In this document: in pieces, positions 27,652 through 37,543 of the stretch
Layout: each line of letters begins with the position of its first letter
Numbering within the stretch: position 1 is the stretch's first letter
Assembly (NCBI RefSeq): GCF_002104335.1
Contig: NZ_CP020867.1
Span: 1,463,206-1,527,205 of the forward strand
Reading direction: 5' to 3'
Source of the DNA: Campylobacter cuniculorum DSM 23162 = LMG 24588
GTDB taxonomy: Bacteria > Campylobacterota > Campylobacteria > Campylobacterales > Campylobacteraceae
DNA length: 64,000 bases
Translations under genes and position numbers: made by a program
Notes under the pieces: model-generated
Database searches by the model: none
Seen by the model: only the letters and a program-made list of their open reading frames with translations
Told to the model about the DNA's origin: nothing

Positions 27652-28646
27652 TTATGATTTAAATTTTAATATTGAGTTCTTTTCTTTTTTTAAATACTCT
27701 ATCAATTCTTTTTGCTGTTTCTCCATTATTTCAATTAAAGGTGTAAAGCTTATATTGCTATCATTTGTATCAACAATACCAGCACCTTGAACTATATTAT
27801 TAGAATTGAGCTTTAAATTATAATTCCTATCATGCCACCTTTTTGCTACTTCTTTAGCGTCCATAGACTTATCAAAGCCTTCACTTTTGCCCATTGCAGT
27901 GGCTTTACCTTCTCTAGTATAGATATTTTCATTGATGATAGCTACTAAAAGCCCTCCTTTAGTGATAGTGCCATCAGAATTAGTGTATTTGCTAGGTGTA
28001 GTATCAAAAAATACACTTGTATTAACACTTTCTTTGCCATCATTGTTATTGTTAAAAATATCTGTAGCAGAATTTCCTTTCATAAGATTTTCAGTAGAAT
28101 TAAAAAACAAGCTATCTATTTTTGTATCTGTTGTGTTTTTATAATCAAAATTTGAATCAGCATCTAAATAATCTTTTGCAGAATTATAAATCCTTGTTAC
28201 TTTCATACTTTGGCGATTAAATTCATAACCTTGTGGAAAGTTAGCAATATCTTCTAAACTAAAGCTTTCTTTAGAATTTAGACATCTTTATCTACAACTT
28301 GACTTAAAATTTTATAAGCATTTCCTACGGTTTTAGCAATGTCTATACTTTCAAAAGCCCTAAAGGGATCTTTTTCATTAGTGGACACTTTCACTAAACT
28401 TTCCATAGTGCTAGAATGAATTTTTATATCCTCAGGAATTCCCGCTGCTTTATTAAAATCACTTGTAAAATAACCTTCATTATCCACTTCATAGCCTAAA
28501 ACCTTATTGCTTGTTTTAGAGTTTTGTTCTGTATTTTGTAGATTTTTTACATTATTATTTGAATTGAGAGAATAATTAGTATTGTTTTTAACATTAAGAC
28601 TAAGGTTGGCAAAAATATTGTTAAAAGTTGCATTGATACTTAGCAT
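27652..28646 (-). pseudogene. Frameshifted paralogue A of a Campylobacter-type unknown family
   Basis: The first part (28646-28278, 122 codons) starts MLSINATFNNIFANLS and has the motif VLGYEVDNEGYFTSDFNKAAG; it ends at a TAA right after KDV. In a second frame the sequence continues without a break as LNSKESFSLEDIANFPQGYE into an ORF of 184 residues (from 28206) ending at 27652. A single shift near 28279-28283 therefore splits one gene of about 330 codons. No homopolymer is at the break, so a plain indel rather than phase variation is likely. The neighbouring gene carries the same motif. Function unknown; Asn-rich and without a clear signal peptide. Confidence 0.7.
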
Positions 28647-28745
28647 TTTTTACTCTTTATCTACTCATACAAATATTTTAATATTTTTTTACTGATTTTT
28701 ATATAAAGAGTTTTATATAAAACTCAAAGATAAAGATTAAAACAT

Positions 28746-30119
28746 TTAAGCCCTAGTTTGATTGATAAGATTATTAAGTCTATTCATTACAGAAGTTACA
28801 TAAGAATTAATGCTTTCACTATTTGCTTTCCAACCATTAGCCTTTGCTTGATTAAATTGTCTGTCAAACCAAGCACCACCATAATTTAAATTATCTTGTA
28901 ATTTAACCCCATTTTCATAAGCATAAAGAAATCCAAATGTTCATTATATTGTCCATCGTCTGTTGCTATATAATGATTTAATTTTATATTGTCAAGCCTT
29001 AATATCTATGATTTTTGGTCTGGTGTTTTGAGAAAGGAATTTAACAAATTCCCCTGTATCATCATCATTGCTAAATTTCATACCAAAAAGAAGTTCTAAT
29101 TCTTCACTTGTGCTAAATTTAGTCTGTAAAAGCTTCTTTACAAGCTCATTTCTTGTATTGTCATCTTTATAAGTTTCTTTGTTTTTACTTTCACCTTGTA
29201 TGGGTTTAAAGCTTTCATCAATAGGCTTGACTAGCAAATTATCGCCCATAGCCGTTTCAAATTCCTTTACAAACTCATCGTGTCTTTGTTTAAAATCAAG
29301 ATATTTGGTTTTAAATTCATCTAGAGTTAAATCTTCTTGCATGAGGTTGTCAAATTCACTTTCAAAATCTTTAGCCTTTTGCACTAAAGAACTATCCAAA
29401 TGAAAACTCACAGCATAAGAAACATAAGTTTGCAATTTACTTTTTTCTCTATCAATCCCCATCCAAGTATCAGAAACGATATTTTTAAAAGATGATTTTT
29501 CTATTTTATTAGCATCTTTTAGTTGATTTTTTTGCATGAAAGCATAAAATTCACTCATATCTTTTTGCTTTATATTGTTATCAAAGCCGTTGATTTTACC
29601 ATAAAGAGTGCTTTTGGCTTCTTTCATTTTAAGTCCTTTGCTCATAAAAAGCTCTTGTAAAACATCATTTTTAGTAAAATTATCCCTAAGAGTGATATTC
29701 AATTCTCTCTCAATTTGTTCTTTATTAAAATTTGCACCAAATTTATCAAAATTTTGCAAATTTTCTTTGTAAAAATGACCCAATTCTTTCGCCCAATCCA
29801 CATAATCATATAGGGCTTGAGAACCAAGTTTTATTGTAGTTAAAGTCTGATCTAAATCTTTTATCCAATTTACATAAATCTTATAATCCTTTGGTAACCC
29901 AGCAGCCTCATTAAAATCGCTTGTAAAAAAGCCATCTTTATCCACACCATAACCTAAGACTTTATCTACCGCTTGTGATTTATCATTAACTAAATTTGAA
30001 TTTATTTCTTTGTTTTGTTTAAAGTGTTGCTTTGAAGAAATATTATTATTTATTTGAGTATTCTTGTTTGAATTTAAATTATCTGTATTGTTTATATAAT
30101 TTGAATAAGAATTTATCAT
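28746..30119 (-). pseudogene. Frameshifted paralogue B of the same unknown family
   Basis: A 375-residue open frame (30119-28992) with an Asn-rich start and VLGYGVDKDGFFTSDFNEAAG near residue 53, the same motif as in paralogue A. After its TGA, coding-like sequence goes on in two other frames. First comes LDNIKLNHYIATDDGQYNEH, from about 29005 to 28942. From about 28941 it is GFLYAYENGVKLQDNLNYGG, running to a TAA at 28746. The C-terminal part has thus been separated by two frameshifts. The 375-residue product may still be made. No known domain recognised; predicted helical and soluble. Confidence 0.65.
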
Positions 30120-30255
30120 TTGACTGCCTTTAAGATAAATTTTTATTAAATCGGTAAAAATGATTTTTTCTTTTAATTCTGAAAATACCGGCTATTAAAA
30201 TCTGATTTCATATATTTTTACATTTACTTGCAATTTTTGGCTATTTATATAATTA

Positions 30256-30987
30256 TTAACTTTTTTTATCTTTTAAAAATAATTCTTTAAAACGTTTGTT
30301 TGCATATTCTTCAATATCTTTTTGCAAAAGAGAATAATTTTCCATAAGCTCTATGGCTCTTGGCGTAAGTTTTGTCCCAGAATCCTTGCTACGTCCTTGC
30401 TTTGTAACGACAAGATCTTCTTGACTATTTTTTTGTAAAACCTGCAAATGAGTCCAAGCTTTTTTATAATTTATCCCCATAATCTTTGAGGCATGGAGCA
30501 AACTCCCTGTTTGAGCGATGAGTTCTAAAAGCTCGGTTTTTCCCTTGCCAAAAAGCAAATCTCCGTCCGCATTTTCTATCCAAGTTTTAGTCTTTACTAC
30601 AAATTTCTTGCCTCTTTTTTCTTTAAAACAACCTAATAAACAATATTTCACATCGATTTTATAGCTTTTTAAAGCAGAGCGTATGCTTTTTAAATTATAA
30701 TGTTTTTTAGCTAATTCTCTAGCATCCTTGCAAAAAATTCGACGCTTTTCATCGAGTTTTGGTTCTAAAATTTTAAGCACCTCTATTTTTGGTTTTTCAA
30801 ACTCAAGATGTCCAAATTGTCCTAACTCACAATTATCAATACGAATTTGATTTTCATCGGCAATTTGTCCAATTTCTTCTATATTTTTGTTAAATTTCTT
30901 AGCAATTTTAAAAGCCGTCCCGCAATCTAATTTTTCATTGCTATTTAAAAGTTCTTTCATAGCAGCTACAATTTCTTTATTTTTCAA
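30256..30987 (-). CDS. modE: ModE-like molybdate-responsive regulator
   Basis: The C-terminal half holds a LysR/ModE-type winged helix: GKTELLELIAQTGSLLHASK, MGINYKKAWTHLQ and a KQGRSKDSGTKLTPRAIEL wing. Residues before it form two copies of a unit with a conserved pattern (Cys, AxxIAKK-like helix, then CxLGxF). The second copy reads CKDARELAKKHYN to YCLLGCF. No molybdate-binding (mop) domain follows. The frame opens at 31065, but a TTG at 30987 keeps the first repeat whole with less overlap of fdhD; ATG 30960 is the other candidate. Beside fdh genes, it probably links molybdenum supply to formate dehydrogenase. Confidence 0.82.
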   Translation of the reverse strand: MKNKEIVAAMKELLNSNEKLDCGTAFKIAKKFNKNIEEIGQIADENQIRIDNCELGQFGHLEFEKPKIEVLKILEPKLDEKRRIFCKDARELAKKHYNLKSIRSALKSYKIDVKYCLLGCFKEKRGKKFVVKTKTWIENADGDLLFGKGKTELLELIAQTGSLLHASKIMGINYKKAWTHLQVLQKNSQEDLVVTKQGRSKDSGTKLTPRAIELMENYSLLQKDIEEYANKRFKELFLKDKKS

Positions 30988-31759
30988 TTCTAAATTCCCC
31001 GCTGTAAATATTAATCTTATCTCCTCTTGCAAAACCACAAAGTGTGAGATTAAATTTTCTAGCAATCATGACGCCTAAACAAGTTGGAGCTGTCCTTGAA
31101 ACAATAACAGGAATTTTATGCATCACTGCCTTTGCGACCATTTCAGAGCTTAATCTCCCGCTAAGCATTAAAAAGCATCGACTTAAATCCACACAAGCAA
31201 GTCTTGCCTTACCCAAAGCCTTATCTATGGTATTATGTTGAGCTATATCTTCACCTATAAAAAAGGTTTTTTCATCAACGAAAAGTTTAGCTGTATGCAC
31301 ACAACCTGTTTTTTCATACAATTGGCATTGAGTATAAAATTCACTCATTTGTTTTAAAATTTGCCCTTTTTTAAAATGAATTGGGGAGTCAATTTTCGTT
31401 GCTTCAATGCTTTGTGGGTCAATATTTGCACTATGTGCTCTCCCACAACCGCTAATGACCACTCCAGAGGCATTGAGTTTGGCTAAATTTTCTTCATCAA
31501 TTTTAGCTCTAATATGCACACTCATTCCATCATTTTGACTTTCAATGCTTTGTATATCTTTAACACTCGCAATGATATTTTCACTCATCAAATACCCAAC
31601 AGCTAAAGCTTGTTCATCAATAGGCGTTGCCATTAAAGCACCGACACTTTTTTCATTGACAAAAATTTCAAGTTTGATTTCACGCACTAAAGTATCATCA
31701 CAAATAAAGGATTCATCGCCCTTAAATTTAAGAATTTCAGTTGTCCATAAAGCTTCCAT
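30977..31759 (-). CDS. fdhD: Formate dehydrogenase accessory sulfurtransferase FdhD
   Basis: 260 residues. FdhD moves sulfur from a cysteine desulfurase to the molybdenum/tungsten cofactor of formate dehydrogenase. Family blocks seen are TPIDEQALAVGYLMSE near residue 42, VVISGCGRAHS (about 97-107), TGCVHTAKLF, GEDIAQHNTIDKALGKA and VSRTAPTCLGVMIA. E. coli FdhD has a CxxC in the active loop; here the loop has a single Cys. It overlaps the start of the ModE-like gene and lies 123 bp downstream of fdhC. Confidence 0.93.
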   Translation of the reverse strand: MEALWTTEILKFKGDESFICDDTLVREIKLEIFVNEKSVGALMATPIDEQALAVGYLMSENIIASVKDIQSIESQNDGMSVHIRAKIDEENLAKLNASGVVISGCGRAHSANIDPQSIEATKIDSPIHFKKGQILKQMSEFYTQCQLYEKTGCVHTAKLFVDEKTFFIGEDIAQHNTIDKALGKARLACVDLSRCFLMLSGRLSSEMVAKAVMHKIPVIVSRTAPTCLGVMIARKFNLTLCGFARGDKINIYSGEFRIEK

Positions 31760-31882
31760 TTTATAAATACCTCTTGCAAAATCATACTAAAACATCACAA
31801 ATTGCAAATTAACCAAGATCTTAATCAAGGCTCATTTGCATGAAGTTTTGTGGATTAATCTTAGAGTAAAAATTTTCAAAAA

Positions 31883-32812
31883 TTAAATTTTTACTCCAGC
31901 TTCATAAGAAAAATTTGGCTTAATTTTATTTTTCTCGCTCAATTCTTTATACCAATAACTATGAAGTATATAAACTTCCTCTTCTTCTTTGTATCCGCTT
32001 ACCATAGAATGGATGCTTCCTTTAATTGCAAACACAGCCATATAAATATGTATGCCAAAGAAGACAGCACAGATAATGCCTAAGAAATTATGAATGATGG
32101 CACAAATTCTTAAAAGTTCAATTTGAGTTAAACTAAATAAATTTTGAATGGCGGTGGAATTAAAATCAAGAAAATACATAAATCCTCCCGTAATAATCAT
32201 AATCAAACCACCAAAAACAGCGATATAATACCAAGATTTTTGCCCAAAATTAAATTTTCCCGCAGGAATAGGACGTTTGATTTTGCTTAAATATCCACCC
32301 ACTATCATAATCCAACGCAAATCATAACTTGCAGGAAGCATTCTTTTAATCCACCACAAAAACATAGGAATGATTGAAAGGATGAATAAAATTGTTGCAA
32401 AAACATGTAAATTTTTACAAACTCTGACAAAAATTCCTCCACCAAAATAAGAACCAAACATCATAATAAAGCCTGTTGGAACTAAAATCACCCAAGAAAG
32501 TGCTGCTATAAAGTGAAAACTTCTCTCAAATAAAGTGAAGGCATAAATTTTCTTTCCTGCGTGAGAAAACTGCTTAGGACCTATGACCATATAATGAAGG
32601 GCAAAGGCTGCTAAAACAGCAATGAGCGAAACAAGTGCGATTGTAGCAATATACTCTCCTTGCAAACTTGTCCAAAGTTTTCCAAAATTCTGATAATTTT
32701 CTATATTTGTAATACGATGAAAATCCCAAATTTGCGTATCTTGTCCCATACGCTCTTGACCATAAGCAAATAAATTCACAAAGCTTAATACCATTAAAAA
32801 TAATTTTTTCAT
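31883..32812 (-). CDS. fdhC: Formate dehydrogenase cytochrome b subunit
   Basis: 309 residues from the ATG at 32812, chosen for its AAGGAAAG ribosome site and the signal peptide that follows (MKKLFLMVLSFVNLFAYG). Four to five membrane helices carry histidines suited to b hemes (FERSFHFIAALSWVI, NLHVFATILF, IIHNFLGIICAVFFGIHIYM). This gamma subunit takes electrons from FdhB to menaquinone. An upstream region of about 50 residues after the signal peptide is periplasmic. It overlaps fdhB as ATGA. Confidence 0.95.
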   Translation of the reverse strand: MKKLFLMVLSFVNLFAYGQERMGQDTQIWDFHRITNIENYQNFGKLWTSLQGEYIATIALVSLIAVLAAFALHYMVIGPKQFSHAGKKIYAFTLFERSFHFIAALSWVILVPTGFIMMFGSYFGGGIFVRVCKNLHVFATILFILSIIPMFLWWIKRMLPASYDLRWIMIVGGYLSKIKRPIPAGKFNFGQKSWYYIAVFGGLIMIITGGFMYFLDFNSTAIQNLFSLTQIELLRICAIIHNFLGIICAVFFGIHIYMAVFAIKGSIHSMVSGYKEEEEVYILHSYWYKELSEKNKIKPNFSYEAGVKI

Positions 32813-33450
32813 AATCTTTCCTTTCCGATATAGGCGATTTTCCATTCTATGCTTTGCGAAGGCGAGGCTATGCCGTATTGACGATTTTGCAGACGATTCT
32901 CATAAATTTGCTCAATTTTAGAACTCTCTCCAACAAGTAAAGCCTTCGTGGAACACATTGCAGCACAAACAGGGACTTTGCCTTCTGCAATGCGATTTTG
33001 TCCATAAAGCTCTCTTTCTTTTTCTGAATTTGTCGGTGCAGGACCTCCTGCACACATTGTGCATTTATCCATAATGCCCTTATTGCCAAATACACTATCT
33101 TTAGGAAATTGCGGAGCTCCAAAAGGACAAGCATATAAACAATATCCACAACCTATACAAATTTCTTTATCGTGCAAAACTATACCATCGGCTCGTATAT
33201 AAAAACAATCCACAGGACATACAATAGCACAAGGTGCATCATCGCAGTGCATACAAGAGATAGAAGTTGAGACCTCTTTGCCTTGAACTCCTTCATTAAG
33301 AGTAATCACGCGTCTGCGACGAATGTGAATCGGTAGTTCATGGGCTTCATCACAAGCAACTGCACAACCATTACAATCAATACAACGTTCATTATCACAG
33401 AAAAATTTTAATCGCTCTTTTTCTAAATTTGCAAAATCTATCTTACTCAT
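32809..33450 (-). CDS. fdhB: Formate dehydrogenase iron-sulfur subunit
   Basis: 213 residues with four ferredoxin-type cysteine clusters: CIDCNGCAVAC (about 20-30), CMHCDDAPCAIVCPVDC (about 65-81), CIGCGYCLYACPFG (about 97-110) and CTMCAGG with CAAMCS (about 125-160). These ligate four [4Fe-4S] clusters that carry electrons from FdhA to cytochrome b. There is no signal peptide, so it is expected to be exported together with Tat-targeted FdhA. It overlaps fdhA by 4 bp and fdhC by 4 bp. Confidence 0.96.
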   Translation of the reverse strand: MSKIDFANLEKERLKFFCDNERCIDCNGCAVACDEAHELPIHIRRRRVITLNEGVQGKEVSTSISCMHCDDAPCAIVCPVDCFYIRADGIVLHDKEICIGCGYCLYACPFGAPQFPKDSVFGNKGIMDKCTMCAGGPAPTNSEKERELYGQNRIAEGKVPVCAAMCSTKALLVGESSKIEQIYENRLQNRQYGIASPSQSIEWKIAYIGKERL

Positions 33451-36251
33451 ACTCCATCCTTACTAATCCTGCAAAGTCCGCCTTTGGTTTCTGGGATTTG
33501 ACATACTATATCATAACCATAATTTGTAACGGTATTTGCACTTTCTCCACTTGCATAGGGCTTTGTTCCCTTTGGAAAATTATGTGTTAAATCCACACCT
33601 TGCATCACCCCCGTAAAATGAAAGGGTAAGAAAACCATATCTTTAGCGACACCATTATTAATCTTGACCCTAACTTTAATTTTTGTATGTTCAGGAGAAT
33701 GTATCCAAATCATATCTCCACCTTTAATGTCAAGACTTAAAGCAAGTTCTTCATTTAATTCACAAAACATTTCAGGCGTTAGTCTTGTCAAATACATTGA
33801 AGCACGATTTTCCATACCTGCACCATTTAAATTCACCAAACGTCCCGTAACTAAATTTAAAGGATATTCTTTAGAATAATCCTTAGCTTGTTGTATGGAA
33901 ATGAACCGAGTATCCACACGATATTGAGCTTTTTGGTCTTCAAAAGTTGGGTATTTTGCAACCAAATCTGCCCTTGGAGAATGCAAAGGCTCTCTGTGAA
34001 GCGGAATTTTATCTTTAAAATTCCAAACCACAGCTCTAGCCTTAGCATTTCCATAAGGCACTATACCTTTTTGCATACATTTATCCGCAATGATATTGCT
34101 ATCATCATAAGCCCAGCTTGCTCCCATCCGTGCTTTTTCTTCATCGCTTAAAGTGATGCCTAAAATTTTTTCGATATTTTCTTTAGTGATTTGCGGGTAG
34201 CCCGTATTTATAGGCGAATTTAAAGGCGCATTTTTGGCTAATAAATTCTCACCTTCATATTCTAAACCAAAATTATTTCTAAAACCCATACCGCCTTTTG
34301 CAACTTCAATATCTGTATTGTAAAGCACAGGAGTTCCCGGATGTTTTTCATTCCAACAAGGCCAAGGAAGTCCATAATACTCCCCTGCGAGTTCTCCCTT
34401 GCCTTCTAAAGTTACTTCATCAAATTGATCCCAATTTAAAGTGTGTTTTTTAAGCCTTTCAGGGCTCCAACCATTAAGCCCTATACTACGAATGGCTCTT
34501 GCAAATTCTCTTGTCGCGTTTTCAGGCCAAACAAGTTCCCCTTTTTCGTCTCTTAAGGTTTGAGTGAATTTCTCATAAAAACCTAATCTTTTAGCAAGTT
34601 CAAATAAAATTTCTTGATCCTCCTTGCTTTCATAGAGTGGCTCTATAATCTTAAATCTCCATTGTCCGCTTCGATTTGTGGCGGTTACACTTCCGCTGGT
34701 TTCAAATTGAGTCGCTGCAGGTAAGAGATAAATTCCATCTTTTCTTTCTGCAATAACCCCCGCTTCATTTACAAAAGGATCGACTAAAACTAAAAGTTCT
34801 AAAGCTTCTAAACCCTCCTTAACCTTAGCTTGTTGAGCGGTTGAAGTGATGCCATTTCCTAAAACGATTAAAGCTTTTAGAGCTGTTCCTGCATTATCCA
34901 CCTTATCGTTTCCATCTTTGCCATTAAGAGCTGCAGCCCACCATCTAGCAAGACTTAGTCCGGTTTTATGCATCCAATCTTTACTGACAAAATTTCCTAA
35001 GAGCCACTCATATTCAACGCCCCAAATTTTTGCATAATACCTCCAAGTTGCTTCATTTAAAGCATAATAACCCGGTAAATTTTCACTCAAACACGCCATA
35101 TCTGAAGCACCTTGAACATTATCGTGCCCTCTTAAAATATTCACACCACCGCCAAATTTTCCTATATTTCCTAAAACCATTTGCACAATAGGTGCTAAAC
35201 GCGTATTTGAAGTTCCAATGGAATGCTGTGTTAAGCCCATAGCCCAAACAAGGGTGCTCGGTTTGTTTTTAGCCACCTCGTAAGTGATTTGATAAAGCAA
35301 TTCTTTTGAAATTCCCGTTACATCTTCAACAAGTTCAGCCGTCCATTTTGCAGCCTCTTCTCTAATCTTATCAATCCCAAAAACTCTCTCATCGATGTAT
35401 TGAGTATCCTCCAAACCCTCATCAAAAATAATTTTTAGCATTCCATACATAAAAGCTATATCTGTTCCGGGTCGAATTTGTGCGTAAATATCAGCCTTTG
35501 CTGCACTTTTTGTAAATCTTGGATCCACAACAATAATCTTAGCTCCCTTTTCTTTAGCCTTTAAAAAATGTCTAAAGCCCACAGGGTGATTCACAGCTGG
35601 ATTTGAACCTATGATAAAGATGCATTTACTTCTTTGTATATCACCAAGATGGTTTGTCATAGCACCATAACCAAATGTATTCGCCACACCGGCGACTGTT
35701 GCACTATGTCAAATTCGAGCTTGATGATCTACATTATTTGTGCCAAAAAATGCTCCAAATTTTCTTATGTAATATGCTTGTTCATTGCTTAATTTCGCAG
35801 AACCTAAAAACATAACGCTTTCAGGATTTTCTTTGCGATATGCAGCAAGTTTTTCTCCAATTTCATCAAGAGCTTGTTCGTAAGTGATACGTTTCCATTC
35901 CCCATTTTCTTTTTTCATAGGATATTTTAAACGCACGTGAGAACGCACCATATCAATCATATCCGAACCCTTGCAACAATGCCCACCAAAACTTACAGGA
36001 TGATCTTGTGCAACCTCTTGACGCACCCAAACTCCATTTTGCACTTCTGCGATAATCCCACAACCTACAGAACACGCAGTACAAACACTTTTAACCTTTT
36101 TACTTCCCTCAAACGCTTCTTTTAGCTCATCCTCTCTTGCCTCTCTTAAAATTTCACTGCGTCCGAGTAAAGGTGTCGCCAAACCCGAAAGTGCAGCCAT
36201 TTTTAAAAAAGAACGACGAGCAAGTTTGATATTTTCTTTTATATTTGACAT
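33447..36251 (-). CDS. fdhA: Formate dehydrogenase alpha subunit (selenocysteine)
   Basis: 934 codons, read through an in-frame TGA at 35709-35711 as selenocysteine 181, inside DHQARI-U-HSATVAGVANT. A Tat signal (ARRSFLKMAALSG) targets it to the periplasm. A [4Fe-4S] motif CTACSVGCG precedes GGHCCKG, and the molybdopterin blocks GSNPAVNHPVGFRHF, GNIGKFGGGVNILRGHDN and the C-terminal NLNGAGMENRASM follow. It oxidises formate to CO2 on bis-MGD. Start ATG 36251 shares one base with the stop of the small Tat gene (TAATG) and has an AAAGG ribosome site. Automated tools may split it into two ORFs. Confidence 0.97.
35681..35695 (-). promoter_or_regulatory. SECIS hairpin in fdhA
   Basis: On the coding strand, 13 nt after the TGA, TCGCC pairs with GGCGA around the loop GGTGT. 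Position and a G-U-containing apical loop agree with bacterial SECIS elements bound by SelB. The five-pair stem is GC-rich against a strongly AT-rich genome. Confidence 0.8.
35709..35711 (-). other. In-frame TGA read as selenocysteine
   Basis: The codon sits exactly where formate dehydrogenases have Sec or Cys, both flanks stay in the same frame and are conserved, and tRNA-Sec is encoded in this window at 2064-2161. It is the metal-ligand residue at the molybdenum site. Confidence 0.96.
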
Positions 36252-36433
36252 TATTGAGCCTTTATATAGTATTTTTCCCAATTTGCACTTCTTTGAAAAA
36301 GCACTTCTTTTTTCTTGCTTTTACCCTTGATTAAATCTTTTTTTTCTTCCTTACCCAAAGCTAAAGTGCTAAGTGCTGAAGCACCTGCAAGGGCTAAGGC
36401 AGATTTTTTAAGAAATTCTCTGCGATTTTTCAC
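36251..36433 (-). CDS. Small Tat-signal protein of the fdh operon
   Basis: 60 residues: a twin-arginine signal MKNRREFLKKSALALAGAS followed by only about 30 charged residues. This is the 'formate dehydrogenase region TAT target' type of protein, found upstream of fdhA in many bacteria, with unknown function. It overlaps the TorD-type chaperone gene upstream by 26 bp and shares its stop with the fdhA start. It may escort FdhA or occupy the chaperone. Confidence 0.88.
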   Translation of the reverse strand: MKNRREFLKKSALALAGASALSTLALGKEEKKDLIKGKSKKKEVLFQRSANWEKYYIKAQ

Positions 36434-37109
36434 GATTCCTCCTTTGTTTGTTTGCTTCTCTTCTTAAGAATTCTGAACGCGATAAGTCATTTTGAACTTT
36501 TTTAGTATGAGACTTTAAAGGTTTATTAAGCTCAAAACAAAATCGTTCAAATTCTATAAATTTTATAGCTATATTAGAAATTTCTTTATAGAGTTTAGAA
36601 TTTTTATGGGTTAAAACAAGTTCTAAAAACTCATCTATACCCTTGTTGATAACATTTTCAAAAAGCTCTTTGGCAAGCCCGGACTCATCAATTCTTAAAA
36701 ATTCACTCATCAATAAAAAACAAAAACCTATGCTATCCTCGCTTTCTTTAAAAAGCATTTCATTGCGTCTTATTTTACTCTTCATCAAAATTTGTCTTAC
36801 GCAAAGCAAGGCTTTTGAATTTTCAAAGCCCTCTTCAATATAAGAAAAAGTCGTAGGAATAGCGTCTTTAAGGCTTAAAAAAAGGTTTTCATATTCTTGA
36901 CTTAAACATTGCGTAGAATTTAAATCTTTCAAATTTTCAAGTAAAATATCGAAATTTTGAGCTAAATTTTCATCAAAAAGACATTCTCTCATCAAGCTTA
37001 AGTATTTTTTTATATTCTTAAATCTCTCTTGAGAAAATGAGAAGGTAAAAAATTCTCCTAAACATTGATAATAAAGACTTCTAGCTGATTTTAATTCTTC
37101 TAAATTCAT
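36408..37109 (-). CDS. TorD/DmsD-family molybdoenzyme chaperone
   Basis: 233 residues, all helical, no signal peptide. TorD-family features are the N-terminal RSLYYQCLGEFFTF, a central LSQEYENLFL and a segment around residue 130 (ESEDSIGFCFLLMSEFLR) like the family's ExxDHL region. Such chaperones bind Tat signals and hold apo-molybdoenzymes until cofactor is loaded. As first gene of the fdh operon it presumably serves FdhA. The last 35 residues are basic and overlap the start of the small Tat gene. AGGTGA ribosome site at the start. Confidence 0.87.
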   Translation of the reverse strand: MNLEELKSARSLYYQCLGEFFTFSFSQERFKNIKKYLSLMRECLFDENLAQNFDILLENLKDLNSTQCLSQEYENLFLSLKDAIPTTFSYIEEGFENSKALLCVRQILMKSKIRRNEMLFKESEDSIGFCFLLMSEFLRIDESGLAKELFENVINKGIDEFLELVLTHKNSKLYKEISNIAIKFIEFERFCFELNKPLKSHTKKVQNDLSRSEFLRREANKQRRNREKSQRIS

Positions 37110-37543
37110 CCGCTCACCTCAATGCATTTTCAAGCTCTTTGATATATTATGCAAAACAAACTTAATATATGCTCTAAAACTTCATAAAACTAAATTCTAT
37201 GATATTATTATTTGATTTAAAATAAACTGAATTTTTGTGTATTTTTTAAGATATAATAAATCTTAAATACCTTAAAATAGTCATTTAATTGTTTTTAAAG
37301 ATTGATTTTTTTAAAAAAATAAAAATCAATAAAGCTCTGTAAAAAAATCATTTTATGTAATATATAAATAATATTAAAATCCATTAAATCACTATAAAAC
37401 TAAGTTTTTCCAAATCGTATTAAAATGAGTAAAAATACTAAAATTATGCTTTATTTTTTTATTAAATTTTAAACAGAAAATTTTTTAATCCATTCATAAT
37501 TTACTTTATTTCAAAAAGCTTTATAAAAATCTTAAATAAAGCT
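37110..37543. other. Upstream region of the fdh operon
   Basis: About 430 bp of very AT-rich sequence between the chaperone gene start and the 3' end of nspC. It must carry the fdh promoter; an AT-rich GCATAATATATC on the minus strand near 37141-37152 is a possible -10. No ORF, clear operator or hairpin was recognised in the remainder. Confidence 0.4.

Noticed and set aside
33447-36251. fdhA as a pseudogene split by a stop codon
   Set aside because: The stop is TGA at the conserved Sec position, with SECIS-like hairpin and tRNA-Sec present and the frame kept on both sides.
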